A stretch of DNA of 64,000 nt from contig NZ_CP101458.1 in the NCBI RefSeq assembly GCF_024362525.1, forward strand, positions 992,001 to 1,056,000, in the 5' to 3' direction. Positions within the stretch are counted from its first letter, which is position 1; each line of letters starts with the position of its first letter. The DNA is from Natrononativus amylolyticus (GTDB lineage Archaea > Halobacteriota > Halobacteria > Halobacteriales > Natrialbaceae). Positions 52,815 to 61,239 of the stretch are shown here, piece by piece. Both the position numbers and the translations under genes were made by a program. The notes beneath the pieces were generated by a model. That model was not told the DNA's origin, ran no database searches, and saw nothing but the letters and a program-made list of their open reading frames with translations.

Positions 52815-53107
52815 GGCTTTGTTGAACTGGTTGTAGATTGGTAGGAAAGTTGTGCTGAATACTGCGGATGGGTCTTGTTTAGACAGTCGAGTTCGGAAAG
52901 GGTGACGCCTCTGAATCTAGTGTCGGGTCATGAAATCCGCGGTCCGAAACATCGAACGGGCCATCGAGGATTCAACCCCCTGAATTCAGGCGTCTAAGCA
53001 GGGCCCTGAGGATGAATGCAGCAAACGGACTTCGTCTGTTCCAGTTGAACTGCGCTGAATCAACCGAGCAGCAGACCTGCATATTAACGAGTGGGCGGTC
53101 AACTGGG
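52815..53107. mobile_element. Lower-GC gene-free scar with inverted repeats, possible IS remnant
   Basis: No gene is supported in this ~300-base stretch, and its left ~90 bases are distinctly AT-richer than the surroundings. GTTGAACTGG (52821-52830) recurs inverted at 53041-53050 with one mismatch, and GACGCCT plus GAAT (52904-52916) pairs with ATTC plus AGGCGTC (52984-52994). The GGCTTTGTTGAA start (52815-52826) resembles a terminal repeat of haloarchaeal transposons by eye only. A 17-codon frame starting MKSAV (52930-52983) is not convincing. Confidence 0.4.
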
Positions 53108-53476
53108 TCAACTCTCGTGGAGCTGTGCGGGAATCTCGTGGGTCGACGCCCACTCGAGCAGCGGTTCCAATACAGCCTGGAGTTCGTGCCCGCGGTCGGT
53201 GAGTTCGTACTCGACGCGCTGGGGCACCTCGTCGTACTGCGTTCTCGTCGCCAGCCCCTCGTCGACGAGTTCGTGTAGTCTGTTCGAGAGCGTCGAACTG
53301 CTCGCCTCGGGGAGGTGGGCCTCGAGGGTCGCAAACCGCATCGGGCCGTGAGAGTCGATGACGCTGATCGTTTCGAGCGCGTACTTGTTCGCGAGGAGTT
53401 CGAGCGTGCCGATGAGCGGCTCGTAGTAGGTGATTTCCGGCTCGTCACAGCCACACCCGCATCCAGTAGAGTCCAT
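53108..53476 (-). CDS. HxlR-family transcriptional regulator with Cys-rich N-terminus
   Basis: 122 residues. MDSTGCGCGCDEPEI shows a Cys-x-Cys-x-Cys cluster ahead of the wHTH: LIGTLELLANKYALETISVIDSHGPMRFATLEAHLPEASSSTLSNRLHELVDEGLATRTQYDEVPQRVEYELT, the HxlR/DUF24 pattern. The N-terminal Cys cluster could sense a metal or thiol-reactive ligand. It is divergent from the chromate transporter with ~138 bases between them, so it probably controls that gene. Start at ATG 53476. Confidence 0.8.
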   Translation of the reverse strand: MDSTGCGCGCDEPEITYYEPLIGTLELLANKYALETISVIDSHGPMRFATLEAHLPEASSSTLSNRLHELVDEGLATRTQYDEVPQRVEYELTDRGHELQAVLEPLLEWASTHEIPAQLHES

Positions 53477-53582
53477 ACAGTGATTCAGAGCGGCCGGAAG
53501 TATACCTGTTTTCCACCCGTCGCTTTGGCAACGCGAAGCGGCTGTCGGCTCCCGAACCGACTGTCGACCGGAGGACTCGATC

Positions 53583-53590
53583 CTATAACC
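53583..53590 (+). promoter_or_regulatory. TATA box of chrA
   Basis: CTATAACC lies 25-32 bases before the ATG at 53615, so the transporter is read without a leader. A bound regulator would cover this spot. Confidence 0.65.
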
Positions 53591-53614
53591 CGGTCCGCAG
53601 TCGATCAGCAGTGG

Positions 53615-55135
53615 ATGACAGACGATTCGGTTCACTCGAACGAACCGACTGAGACGAGCCCGTCGAACGAGGACGCCATCTCGGGCCCGAATCACGACGT
53701 GTCGTTCCGCGAGGCGTTCTGGGTCTGGGTACAGGTCGCCGCCTACAGCTTCGGCGGTCCCGCCGGACAGATCGGCGTGATGCACAAACTGCTCGTCTCA
53801 CAGAAGCGCTGGATCAGCGAACGTCGCTTCCTCCACGCGATGAACTACACGATGTTGCTCCCAGGACCGGAAGCACAACAGCTCGCGACGTACATCGGCT
53901 GGCTGTTGCACAAAACAAAAGGCGGGATCGTCGCTGGAACGCTGTTTATCCTCCCCGGATTCGTCTCGATCCTCGTACTCAGCATCCTCTACGCGGAGTT
54001 CAGGGAGGTGACGACTGTCGAGGCAATCTTTTTCGGTCTTCAGGCTGCCGTCCTCGCAATCGTCGTCGAGGCCCTGCTCAGAATTGGCTCTCGAGCGCTG
54101 GCAAACGCGGCGATGGTCGCCATCGCCGCGGGGGCGTTCATCGGAATCTTCGTCTTCGACATCCTGTTCCCGATCATCATTCTCGCCGCGGGGCTCGTCG
54201 GTTTCTTCGGTCATCGGTACGCCCCGGAGGTGTTCACCGTCATCACGGGCCACGGCTCCAATGATGACGAGGATTACGAAGGAGCAGAAGCGGTTGAAAC
54301 GCTCGACAAGGAGAGTGAATCGATCCTGGACGATCAGGGCGAACCAGTCGCCAGCGACGAGAGCGAAACCGAGACCGTCATCTCGGACGAAATCGTCGCA
54401 GACCACGAACGACCCTCGACGTGGCGGGCCGTTCGCGTCGCCGCCTTCTGGGGGTCGCTCTGGTTCGGCCCGTTGGTGGGCCTCTACCTCGTCCTTGGCG
54501 CCGGCCACATCTTCACGCAGGAAGGGATCTTCTTCAGCCAGGTGGCGGTCGTCACCTTCGGCGGCGCGTACGCCGTGCTCGCCTATATCGCACAGGAGGC
54601 CGTCGCGACCTACGGCTGGCTCGAGCCGGGCGAGATGATCGACGGCCTGGGGATGGCCGAGACGACGCCCGGCCCGCTCGTGCAGGTCGTCCAGTTCGTC
54701 GGCTTCATGGGTGCCTACAGAAATCCGGGGATGCTCGATCCGCTCGTCGCCGGCATCCTGGGTTCGGTCGTCGTCACCTGGGTGACGTTCGTTCCCTGCT
54801 TCCTCTTCATCTTCCTCGGCGCGCCGTATATCGAGTATCTCCGCGGAAAAGAATCACTAACGGCAGCCCTGTCGGGGATCACCGCCGCCGTCGTCGGTAT
54901 TATTCTCAACCTCGCCGCCTGGTTCGGCCTGCACGTCCTCTTCGAGGATCACTGGACGTACGACGGGTACGGGATGGACCTCCTCGTTCCCTTCTTCGAG
55001 ACGCTCGACGTCGCTGCACTGGTAATCGTCGTCGGCTCGTTCGTACTGATCTTTCGGTTCAAGCAGGGAATGCTCCGAACGCTCGCCATGGCGATGGCCG
55101 CTGGGCTGTTCTACCATCTCGTGTTGCTCGCGTGA
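53615..55135 (+). CDS. chrA: Chromate transporter, long-chain ChrA family
   Basis: 506 residues: two homologous CHR halves of ~180 each joined by a charged linker (~205-275: SNDDEDYEGAEAVETL). Half 1 has VQVAAYSFGGPAGQIGVMHKLLV and TMLLPGPEAQQLATYIGWLLHKTKGGIVAG; half 2 has FSQVAVVTFGGAYAVLAYIAQEAV and GMAETTPGPLVQVVQFVGF. The FGGP/FGGA and PGP motifs define the family, which expels chromate. Proof of chromate function is lacking. The linker and an N-terminal Asn/Ser-rich tail are halophile features. Confidence 0.88.
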   Translation: MTDDSVHSNEPTETSPSNEDAISGPNHDVSFREAFWVWVQVAAYSFGGPAGQIGVMHKLLVSQKRWISERRFLHAMNYTMLLPGPEAQQLATYIGWLLHKTKGGIVAGTLFILPGFVSILVLSILYAEFREVTTVEAIFFGLQAAVLAIVVEALLRIGSRALANAAMVAIAAGAFIGIFVFDILFPIIILAAGLVGFFGHRYAPEVFTVITGHGSNDDEDYEGAEAVETLDKESESILDDQGEPVASDESETETVISDEIVADHERPSTWRAVRVAAFWGSLWFGPLVGLYLVLGAGHIFTQEGIFFSQVAVVTFGGAYAVLAYIAQEAVATYGWLEPGEMIDGLGMAETTPGPLVQVVQFVGFMGAYRNPGMLDPLVAGILGSVVVTWVTFVPCFLFIFLGAPYIEYLRGKESLTAALSGITAAVVGIILNLAAWFGLHVLFEDHWTYDGYGMDLLVPFFETLDVAALVIVVGSFVLIFRFKQGMLRTLAMAMAAGLFYHLVLLA

Positions 55136-55256
55136 TCGGACGTCTCCCCCGGACTCACGGGATTTCCCGTCTGCGCTCGTACGATCGGTCTCCCTCTCCG
55201 CGTGTAACCGATCGATTCCCACTTCCCGCTCGAGCGAGCCAGTGTCTGTATCGACA

Positions 55257-55934
55257 ATGACACCGACTCCAACACTCGAGACGCGAACTCTCGGGCGAGT
55301 CGTCGACGGCGACCGCATCCTCGAGGACGTCTCAGTGTCGATCCCCGAATCGACCGTTCTGGTCGTCGTCGGTCCGTCGGGAGCCGGGAAGTCGTCGTTC
55401 CTCAGGCTGCTCAACCGCCTCGACGAGCCCACCGAGGGGACGGTGTTGCTCGATGGGGAGGACTACCGGGACTTGCCCCCGAGAGATCTCCGTAAACGCG
55501 TCGGGCTCGTTCCGCAGGACCCCGCGCTCGTCCCTGGAACCGTCTTCGAGAACGTCGCTCGCGGCCCGCTGCTCAGAGACGAGGCGATCGACGAGACGCA
55601 CCTCGCGGAACTGCTCGAGCGCCTCGGACTTACCGGCTACGAGGGCCGCGACGTCGAAGAGCTCTCGGGCGGCGAGAAACAGCGCGTCGCGATCGCCCGT
55701 ACCCTGCTGAACGACCCCGACGTCCTCTTACTCGACGAACCGACCTCCCACCTCGATTCGACGGCGGAAGCGCGCGTAGAGGCGCTTCTCGTCGAGCTCA
55801 TTCGTGAGCTCGATCTCACCGTCGTGATGGTCACTCACGACGAGGATCAGGCGCGACGGATGGGTGACCGCGTTCTGGTCCTTCGGGACGGGCGCGTCGA
55901 CCGCGTCGGTCCGGTCGACGAGGTGTTGGCCTGA
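55257..55934 (+). CDS. fetA: ABC transporter ATP-binding protein (FetA-like)
   Basis: 225 residues, a single nucleotide-binding domain: Walker A GPSGAGKSS (39-47), Q-loop LVPQDPALVPGTV, signature LSGGEKQRVAIAR, Walker B DVLLLDEPTSHLD and H-loop VTHDEDQARRMGDR. The short chain and the overlapping UPF0014 permease identify it as the ATPase of the FetAB (YbbL-YbbM) exporter, implicated in iron efflux and oxidative-stress resistance in E. coli. The ATG at 55257 is used. TGATG links it to the permease gene. Confidence 0.85.
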   Translation: MTPTPTLETRTLGRVVDGDRILEDVSVSIPESTVLVVVGPSGAGKSSFLRLLNRLDEPTEGTVLLDGEDYRDLPPRDLRKRVGLVPQDPALVPGTVFENVARGPLLRDEAIDETHLAELLERLGLTGYEGRDVEELSGGEKQRVAIARTLLNDPDVLLLDEPTSHLDSTAEARVEALLVELIRELDLTVVMVTHDEDQARRMGDRVLVLRDGRVDRVGPVDEVLA

Positions 55935-56752
55935 TGGATGCCGTCCTCGCGGAGTTCCTCGAGCAGTTCGCCGATCCCGTGCTCCTCACGGGGCTCGCAC
56001 AGGTCGCCGTCGCGGCCGTCCTCGCCGCGCTCGTGGTCGGCCTCTCTCACCTTCGCGGGCTGACCCTCGAGCGCGAACTCGGCGTCGCCCTCGTCCGGGG
56101 GTTGGTCCAGATCGTCGCCATGGGATCGATCGTCGGCGTGTTGCTGACGGTGGACTTCGTCTGGAGCGGCGTCATTCTGCTGGGCATGATGATCGGCGCG
56201 ACGTGGATTTCGAAGAACCGCGGCGAAGGGTTGCCGGGCGTCGTCCGGGTGTCGTTCTTTGCGATCGTCTTCGGATCGGGGCTCGTGATCGTCACGATGA
56301 CGCTCGCCGGCGCGATCGAGGCGACGGTTCGAAACCTCGTCCCCGTCGGAAGTATGATCATCGCGAACGCGATGCAGATCAACTCGCTCGCCCTGGATCG
56401 GTTCAAAAGCGAAATCGCATCGAACCGGGCGGAGATCGAAGCGGGACTGGCGCTCGGTGCACCGCCAACGGCCGTCATCTCTCGGCACGTCGAGACGGGG
56501 GTCCAGGCGTCGCTTATCCCGGTGATCGACTCACTGAAGAGTCTGGGATGGGTCTGGATTCCGGGGATCATGGCCGGGATGATCCTCGCGGGCGAAAACC
56601 CGATCTACGCTGCACTCTATCAGTTCGTCATCATGGCGATGATCTTCGCCGCCGGCGGGTTGACGAGTATGACCAGCAGCCTGTTAATCGGGAAGTACGT
56701 CTTCACCGACGCCGAACAGTTGCGCCGCGTCGAGACGGACTCGAGTAGTTGA
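55934..56752 (+). CDS. fetB: UPF0014 family permease (FetB-like)
   Basis: 272 residues with about seven helices. Landmarks: LARG/LVRGLVQIVAMGSIVGVLL, WSGVILLGMMIGATWISKNRGEG, IANAMQINSLALDRFKSEI, LGAPPTAVISRHVETGVQASLIPVIDSLKSLGWVWIPGIMAGMILAGENP and FAAGGLTSMTSSLL. This is the standard pattern of YbbM/FetB. Translationally coupled to the ATPase. No iron-responsive site could be picked upstream. Confidence 0.85.
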   Translation: MDAVLAEFLEQFADPVLLTGLAQVAVAAVLAALVVGLSHLRGLTLERELGVALVRGLVQIVAMGSIVGVLLTVDFVWSGVILLGMMIGATWISKNRGEGLPGVVRVSFFAIVFGSGLVIVTMTLAGAIEATVRNLVPVGSMIIANAMQINSLALDRFKSEIASNRAEIEAGLALGAPPTAVISRHVETGVQASLIPVIDSLKSLGWVWIPGIMAGMILAGENPIYAALYQFVIMAMIFAAGGLTSMTSSLLIGKYVFTDAEQLRRVETDSSS

Positions 56753-56925
56753 CCCTCTGTCACAGGTGACGTGTGACATCGCTCTCCTGTACTGAACGTT
56801 CGGCCCACCGCGTTGATTGCGCTCAGACTCGTGCCACATTCGCGCTTTCTATTCCGCACGGTCACAGACACATGTTACCAATCTATTATTTCCAACAGTA
56901 CCGCCCGACTCGAGTCCCCCTCGGC

Positions 56926-57690
56926 TCAAACAGCCTCTCGCTCCGACTCGATCCGCTCGACGTACGCCTCGGTAATTTTCTCGAGGATCGCCTCCCCCGC
57001 CTCGGCGGTCCCCTCCCGCGGATCGCCGAGCACGCCGTTCTCCGAGATCGCGTCGAAGCCGTCGCTGAGCAGCCGCGTCACCGAGACCGGTCCCTCGTGG
57101 CCGACCTCGAGTTCGTCGGTGCGGACGAGCCCCTCGTTCACCGCGAGAACGATCGCCGTCTCGACGGCCCCCGCGTGGACCACCGGCTCCTCGTACTCCA
57201 CGCCGGCTTCGGCCATCGCCTCGTTCATCAGCCCCATCTTCTCCTCTAAGTCGGTGAGTGCGATCACGGTCGCGTCGATCTCGCGGGCGATTTCGGGGAC
57301 CACGGTGTCGACCGGTGCGAAGTTCCCGCCGTGAGTCGGCACGAGGACGATGTGCTCGAAGCCGTGTTCGTCGAGGGATCGACAGTAGGCGCGAATCAGG
57401 TCCATCAGCGTCTCGGCGGGAATCGTGATCGTCCCGGGAAAGGCCATGTGGTGGCCCGAACAACCGGGCCGGATCGTCGGCGCGGCCACCGCGTCGCCGA
57501 GTTCTGCGGCGATCCGGCGGGCGAGCTCGTCGCCCGCGAGGGTGTCCATGATCAGCGGGAGGTGGGGGCCGTGCTGTTCGACCGAGCCGACGCCGACGAC
57601 CGCCGTTTTCGTCCCCTCTTCGAGGGCCGCCTCGACCTCCGGCCAGGTGTACGTCTCGAGTTCCACGTTCTCCGGGTTCGAGTTCGCCAT
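56926..57690 (-). CDS. Creatininase family protein
   Basis: 254 residues: VVGVGSVEQHGPHLPLIMDTLAGDELARRIA (EQHGPHLP metal motif), GCSGHHMAFPGTITI (HHMAFPGT), LVPTHGGNFAPVDT and VVHAGAVETAIVLA (HAGxxET) are the standard binuclear-metal motifs. Such enzymes include creatininases and, in F420/FAD pathways, FAPy deformylases (ArfB/MptE-like roles). The substrate is open. It is monocistronic; the next gene diverges. Confidence 0.87.
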   Translation of the reverse strand: MANSNPENVELETYTWPEVEAALEEGTKTAVVGVGSVEQHGPHLPLIMDTLAGDELARRIAAELGDAVAAPTIRPGCSGHHMAFPGTITIPAETLMDLIRAYCRSLDEHGFEHIVLVPTHGGNFAPVDTVVPEIAREIDATVIALTDLEEKMGLMNEAMAEAGVEYEEPVVHAGAVETAIVLAVNEGLVRTDELEVGHEGPVSVTRLLSDGFDAISENGVLGDPREGTAEAGEAILEKITEAYVERIESEREAV

Positions 57691-57785
57691 ACCCCGTGGT
57701 CTCGCTCCCGCTCAAAGGCGTTTATGCTCGCGGCCATCCCCTCGAGCGAACCAACGACTTTGACCCGGGCGGCCGTACCCGGTGT

Positions 57786-58007
57786 ATGACCTGTCCGTAC
57801 CTCGAGTACCGCGACGCCGGCGACGGGAAGACCTTCGACGTCGCCCGGGCCTACTGTACCGCCGCCGGGGAGTTCGTCCAGCCGATGCGCGCCGACATCT
57901 GCAACGACCGGTTCGCCCTCGAGCACACCCGAGACTGTGAAATCTACCTGGCCCACGAGGGCGGGAGGGCGGAAGCCGACGGCCGGGGCGACGGCGGGGG
58001 AGCGTAG
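57786..58007 (+). CDS. Small Cys-rich haloarchaeal protein (73 aa)
   Basis: Starts MTCPYLEYRD and contains four Cys (positions 3, 24, 39, 51) and the segment RAYCTAAGEFVQPMRADICNDRF. The Cys count would suit a zinc or iron-sulfur site. A Gly/Asp-rich tail ends GDGGGA. The TAG stop is followed immediately by the ATG of the next gene (zero gap), which suggests coupling. Function unknown. Confidence 0.7.
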   Translation: MTCPYLEYRDAGDGKTFDVARAYCTAAGEFVQPMRADICNDRFALEHTRDCEIYLAHEGGRAEADGRGDGGGA

Positions 58008-58850
58008 ATGGCCTACGAGGACTACCTCGCCGGTGAGCCCGTCATCATCACCGCGGCGCTCACCGGCGGCGTTCACGGGAAAGAGGCGAACCCAAACCTG
58101 CCGGAGACGCCGACGGAGATCGGTCGGGCCGCCGCGAAGGCCGAGGCCGCTGGCGCCGCCGTCGTCCACCTCCATGCTCGGAAAGACACCGGCGAGCGCG
58201 CCTTCTCGACCGAGCGGTTCCAGGAGGTCACCGACGCGGTCCGCGACCGCACCGACGACGTGATAATCCAGCACTCGACCGGCGGGACGGGGGCGCCGCT
58301 CGAGGCCCGCCGCCACCCCCTCTACACCGACCCCGCGCCGGAGATGGCCTCGCTGGATATGGGGCCGCTCAACCGCTACGACCACCTGACGAGCGAAAAC
58401 ACACGCGGGATGGTTGATGACCTGTACGACGAAATGGTGGAGCGGGGGATCAAACCCGAACTCGAGGTGTTCAACGACGGCCACCTGAACGAAGTGCTGG
58501 GACTGCTCGACCGGCGCGACCTCGCCGATCCGGTCTACGCGACGCTGATCTTCGGCGGCGGCACGCTCTCGCCGTCACACCCGCGGAACCTGCTCAACGC
58601 GGTCGAGAACCTGCCCGAGAACGCGCTTTTCAACACCCTTGGGTTCGGTCCGCATCAGCTGCCGCTGACGACGATAGGGCTGGTATTGGGCGGCCACGTC
58701 CGTGTAGGCCTCGAAGACAACGTCTACTACCGGCGGGGTGAACCCGCCGAAAGCAACGCCCAGCTCGTCGAGCGGACGGCCCGGATTGCGGCGGAACTCG
58801 GTCGGGAGGTGGCAGCGCCGTCGCAGGCCAGGGAGATCCTCGGCCTGTGA
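58008..58850 (+). CDS. BKACE family protein (3-keto-5-aminohexanoate cleavage enzyme-like, DUF849)
   Basis: 280 residues: VIITAALTGGVHGKEANPNLPETPTEI is the N-terminal metal/substrate block, VVHLHARKDTGERAFS (His-x-His), IIQHSTGGTGAP, then NGxR-type region TLIFGGGTLSPSHPRNLLNAV and LTTIGLVLGGHVRVGLEDNVYYRRGEPAESNAQLVERTARIAAELGR. BKACE enzymes condense beta-keto acids with acetyl-CoA. The substrate is unknown. The preceding Cys-rich protein abuts it. Confidence 0.85.
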   Translation: MAYEDYLAGEPVIITAALTGGVHGKEANPNLPETPTEIGRAAAKAEAAGAAVVHLHARKDTGERAFSTERFQEVTDAVRDRTDDVIIQHSTGGTGAPLEARRHPLYTDPAPEMASLDMGPLNRYDHLTSENTRGMVDDLYDEMVERGIKPELEVFNDGHLNEVLGLLDRRDLADPVYATLIFGGGTLSPSHPRNLLNAVENLPENALFNTLGFGPHQLPLTTIGLVLGGHVRVGLEDNVYYRRGEPAESNAQLVERTARIAAELGREVAAPSQAREILGL

Positions 58851-58851
58851 G

Positions 58852-59922
58852 TCACTCGAGGGCGACCCGTTCTCCACTCTCGGCGGACTCGTAGGCGGCC
58901 TCGATAGCGCGAAGATCGGTGACGCCGTCTTCGCCGTCGGGTTCCGGTTCGGTGTCGGTCAGCACGCAGTAGCCGAAGTAATCGAACTCCTCACGCACTT
59001 CGTCGGTCGGCGCGCCGGTGTACTCCATGCGCATGTCGCCGCTCTCGATCACCATGTCGTGGGGGACGACCCCGCCGAACGGCGAGGCGATCCGGATCAT
59101 CCCGTCGGTGCCGACGAGTTCGAGCTGGCTGTTCGCGTGGGCGTCGAAACTCGCCGTACACGAAGCGGTCGCGCCGGTCGGGTACTCGAGTTGGAAGGCG
59201 ACGTGTTCGTCGACGCGGTCGAACGGCGGGCCGCTCGAGTGCGTCCCAGCGTACACCGAAACCGAATCGCACTCGAGTAAGAACCGAATCGTGTTCAGCG
59301 GGTAGACGCCGAGGTCGACCAGCGCACCGCCGCCGGCGAGATCGGGGTCGAGACGCCACGAGTCGGCGTCGGCGTACTCGAGCAGCGGATTCGAAAAGCC
59401 ACCGTGGACCTGAACGACGTCACCGATCAGCCCGTCTTGAACCATCTCGCGGGTCCGGCGTACCGTCGGCTCCGTCTGCAGCCGGTAGGCGGTCATCAGC
59501 GTGACGCCGGCGTCCTCGCAGGCGTCGATCACCTCCCGTGCCCGGTCGACGGTGATCTCGAGGGGTTTCTCGCAGATGACGTGTTTTCCCCGGCCGGCCG
59601 CGTTCGTGGCGTATCTTCCGTGGAGAGCATTGGGTGCGGCGATGTACACCGCATCGTAGCAATCGCCGCACTCTCCATCGAGAAAGGCGTCGTAGTCGAT
59701 GACGTAGTCGACGTCGAACGTCGCGGCGGTCCGGTTCGCTCGTTCGGGAGAGCCGCTGACCAGCACGGTCGTCTCGCAGTACGACCCCGCCCGAATGCCG
59801 GGGAGCGCTCGATCACGGGCGAAGCCGCCGACGCCGACGACGGCGAGTCGGATCCGCTCGTCGATCGACTCCCGCTGCCAGTCTCGCCGTGTGAAGTTCC
59901 TGAAGTAGTCCTCGAGTGCCAT
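58852..59922 (-). CDS. Gfo/Idh/MocA family oxidoreductase (Gfo6/D-xylose dehydrogenase-like)
   Basis: 356 residues. Rossmann motif GVGGFAR (~30-36), then DAVYIAAPNALHGRYATNAAGRGKHVICEKPLEITVD (EKP, the family catalytic Lys) and the C-terminal half with SWRLDPDLAGGGALVDLGVYPLNTIRFLL (DLGVYP, a His-like/substrate region). The first ~25 residues (MALEDYFRNFTRRDW) are the extension seen in haloarchaeal gfo6-type D-xylose dehydrogenases. Sugar substrate is only inferred. Convergent with BKACE. Confidence 0.85.
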   Translation of the reverse strand: MALEDYFRNFTRRDWQRESIDERIRLAVVGVGGFARDRALPGIRAGSYCETTVLVSGSPERANRTAATFDVDYVIDYDAFLDGECGDCYDAVYIAAPNALHGRYATNAAGRGKHVICEKPLEITVDRAREVIDACEDAGVTLMTAYRLQTEPTVRRTREMVQDGLIGDVVQVHGGFSNPLLEYADADSWRLDPDLAGGGALVDLGVYPLNTIRFLLECDSVSVYAGTHSSGPPFDRVDEHVAFQLEYPTGATASCTASFDAHANSQLELVGTDGMIRIASPFGGVVPHDMVIESGDMRMEYTGAPTDEVREEFDYFGYCVLTDTEPEPDGEDGVTDLRAIEAAYESAESGERVALE

Positions 59923-60000
59923 GTGCGTTCTACGACAGGAACTGGCTAAGTTCCCCGTTCGGTCGTTTCGGACGATCAGCCTGCCGTGAAGATCGGGGAA

Positions 60001-60026
60001 GTCATCGGACGGCGTCCGAAGTCATC
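60001..60026. promoter_or_regulatory. Palindrome and direct repeat upstream of nadA
   Basis: TCGGACG (60005-60011) and CGTCCGA (60013-60019) are perfect complements around one G, flanked by GTCATC at 60001-60006 and again at 60021-60026. It lies about 90 bases upstream of the nadA ATG, a possible operator for NAD-biosynthesis control. Confidence 0.35.
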
Positions 60027-60082
60027 CGGCGAACCAGCTCAAGGAGTGAAGATAAAATCTTTTCAATGATTGGTAGTGAACG

Positions 60083-60090
60083 TATACTAT
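60083..60090 (+). promoter_or_regulatory. TATA box of the nadABC operon
   Basis: TATACTAT lies 24-31 bases before the ATG at 60114, which favours this start over ATGs at 60066 and 60105. Confidence 0.6.
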
Positions 60091-60113
60091 CACAGGTATC
60101 GGAAATGGTCAAG

Positions 60114-61238
60114 ATGGAAACTTCGGAGCTGGAAACCGATCTGAGTCTGTTCAAGTACGACCACCTCGAGCAGTTACCACCGAGGTATCGGGAACTCGAT
60201 GAAGCCGAGCGAACGGAACGCATCGAGACCGCGCTCGAGGAACTGGGCGACGACGTGGTGATCCTGGGTCACAACTACCAGCGTCGGGAAATCGTCGAGC
60301 ACGCGGATTTCGTCGGTGACTCCTACCAGCTCTCGAAAGAGGCTGCGAACGCCGAGGCCGAGTACGTGATCTTCGGCGGCGTGACGTTCATGGCCGAGTC
60401 CGCGGACATCATCACGGACGACGACCAGACCGTGATCCTCCCGAGTATGGAGGCGTCGTGTCCGATGGCGGGGATGGCCGAGGCCTTACAGGTCGACGCC
60501 GCCTGGGCGGAGATCACCGCGGCCGCACCCGATGCCGAGATCATCCCGATCACGTACATGAACTCCTACGCCGACCTGAAGGCGTTCTGCGCCGAACAGG
60601 GCGGGCTGGTCTGTACCTCCTCGAACGCCCACCGCGCCTTCGAGTGGGCGTTCGAGCGCGGCGACAAAGTGCTCTTTTTGCCCGACAAACACCTCGGCGA
60701 GAACACCGCCCACCGGCTGGGAATGGACGACCGGATCGCGACGTGGGACCCGTGGGATCCCGACGGGAAGGATCCCGAGGCAGTCGCCGAGAGCGACATC
60801 ATCCTCTGGGACGGCTACTGCCAGGTCCACGAGCGGTTCCGGGTCGACCACGTCAAGGCGGTTCGCGAGGAGAATCCGGACGCGAAGGTGATCGTCCACC
60901 CAGAGTGTCGCCGCGAGGTCGTCGAAGCCGCCGACAGGGCGGGCTCGACCGCCGACATCTGCCGGACGGTAGAGGAGGCAGCCCCCGGCGAGACCTGGGC
61001 GATCGGCACCGAGATCCACCTCACCGAGCACCTCGCGCGCTGGCACCCCGAGGTGAACGTGCTTCCCCTCTGTGGGGACGCCTGCATGGACTGTAACGCG
61101 ATGCGCCAGATCGACCCGAACTACCTCACCTGGGTGCTCGAGGAACTCGCCGCCGGCCGCGAGCGCAACGTCATCGAGGTCGCCCCCGGCGAGAAGGAAC
61201 TCGCGAAAGTCGCCCTCGAGCGGATGCTGGAGGTCTGA
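60114..61238 (+). CDS. nadA: Quinolinate synthase A
   Basis: 374 residues. Condenses iminoaspartate with DHAP to quinolinate using a [4Fe-4S] cluster. Candidate cluster and conserved Cys are in PSMEASCPMAGMA, HPECRREV and CGDACMDCN. LGHNYQRREIVEHADFVGDSYQLS is the signature near the N-terminus, and NSYADLKAFC and VCTSSNA follow. The start METSELETD is chosen from the TATA spacing. Leads an operon with nadB (1-base gap) and nadC. Confidence 0.93.
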   Translation: METSELETDLSLFKYDHLEQLPPRYRELDEAERTERIETALEELGDDVVILGHNYQRREIVEHADFVGDSYQLSKEAANAEAEYVIFGGVTFMAESADIITDDDQTVILPSMEASCPMAGMAEALQVDAAWAEITAAAPDAEIIPITYMNSYADLKAFCAEQGGLVCTSSNAHRAFEWAFERGDKVLFLPDKHLGENTAHRLGMDDRIATWDPWDPDGKDPEAVAESDIILWDGYCQVHERFRVDHVKAVREENPDAKVIVHPECRREVVEAADRAGSTADICRTVEEAAPGETWAIGTEIHLTEHLARWHPEVNVLPLCGDACMDCNAMRQIDPNYLTWVLEELAAGRERNVIEVAPGEKELAKVALERMLEV

Positions 61239-61239
61239 G

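Noticed and set aside
52930-52983. Short frame MKSAV... as a transposase start
   Set aside because: Only 17 codons to a stop and no match to a transposase I know; used only as weak support for a scar.
54200-54420. Frameshift or split in chrA
   Set aside because: The low-homology middle is an acidic linker joining two CHR halves; the frame is open from start to stop.
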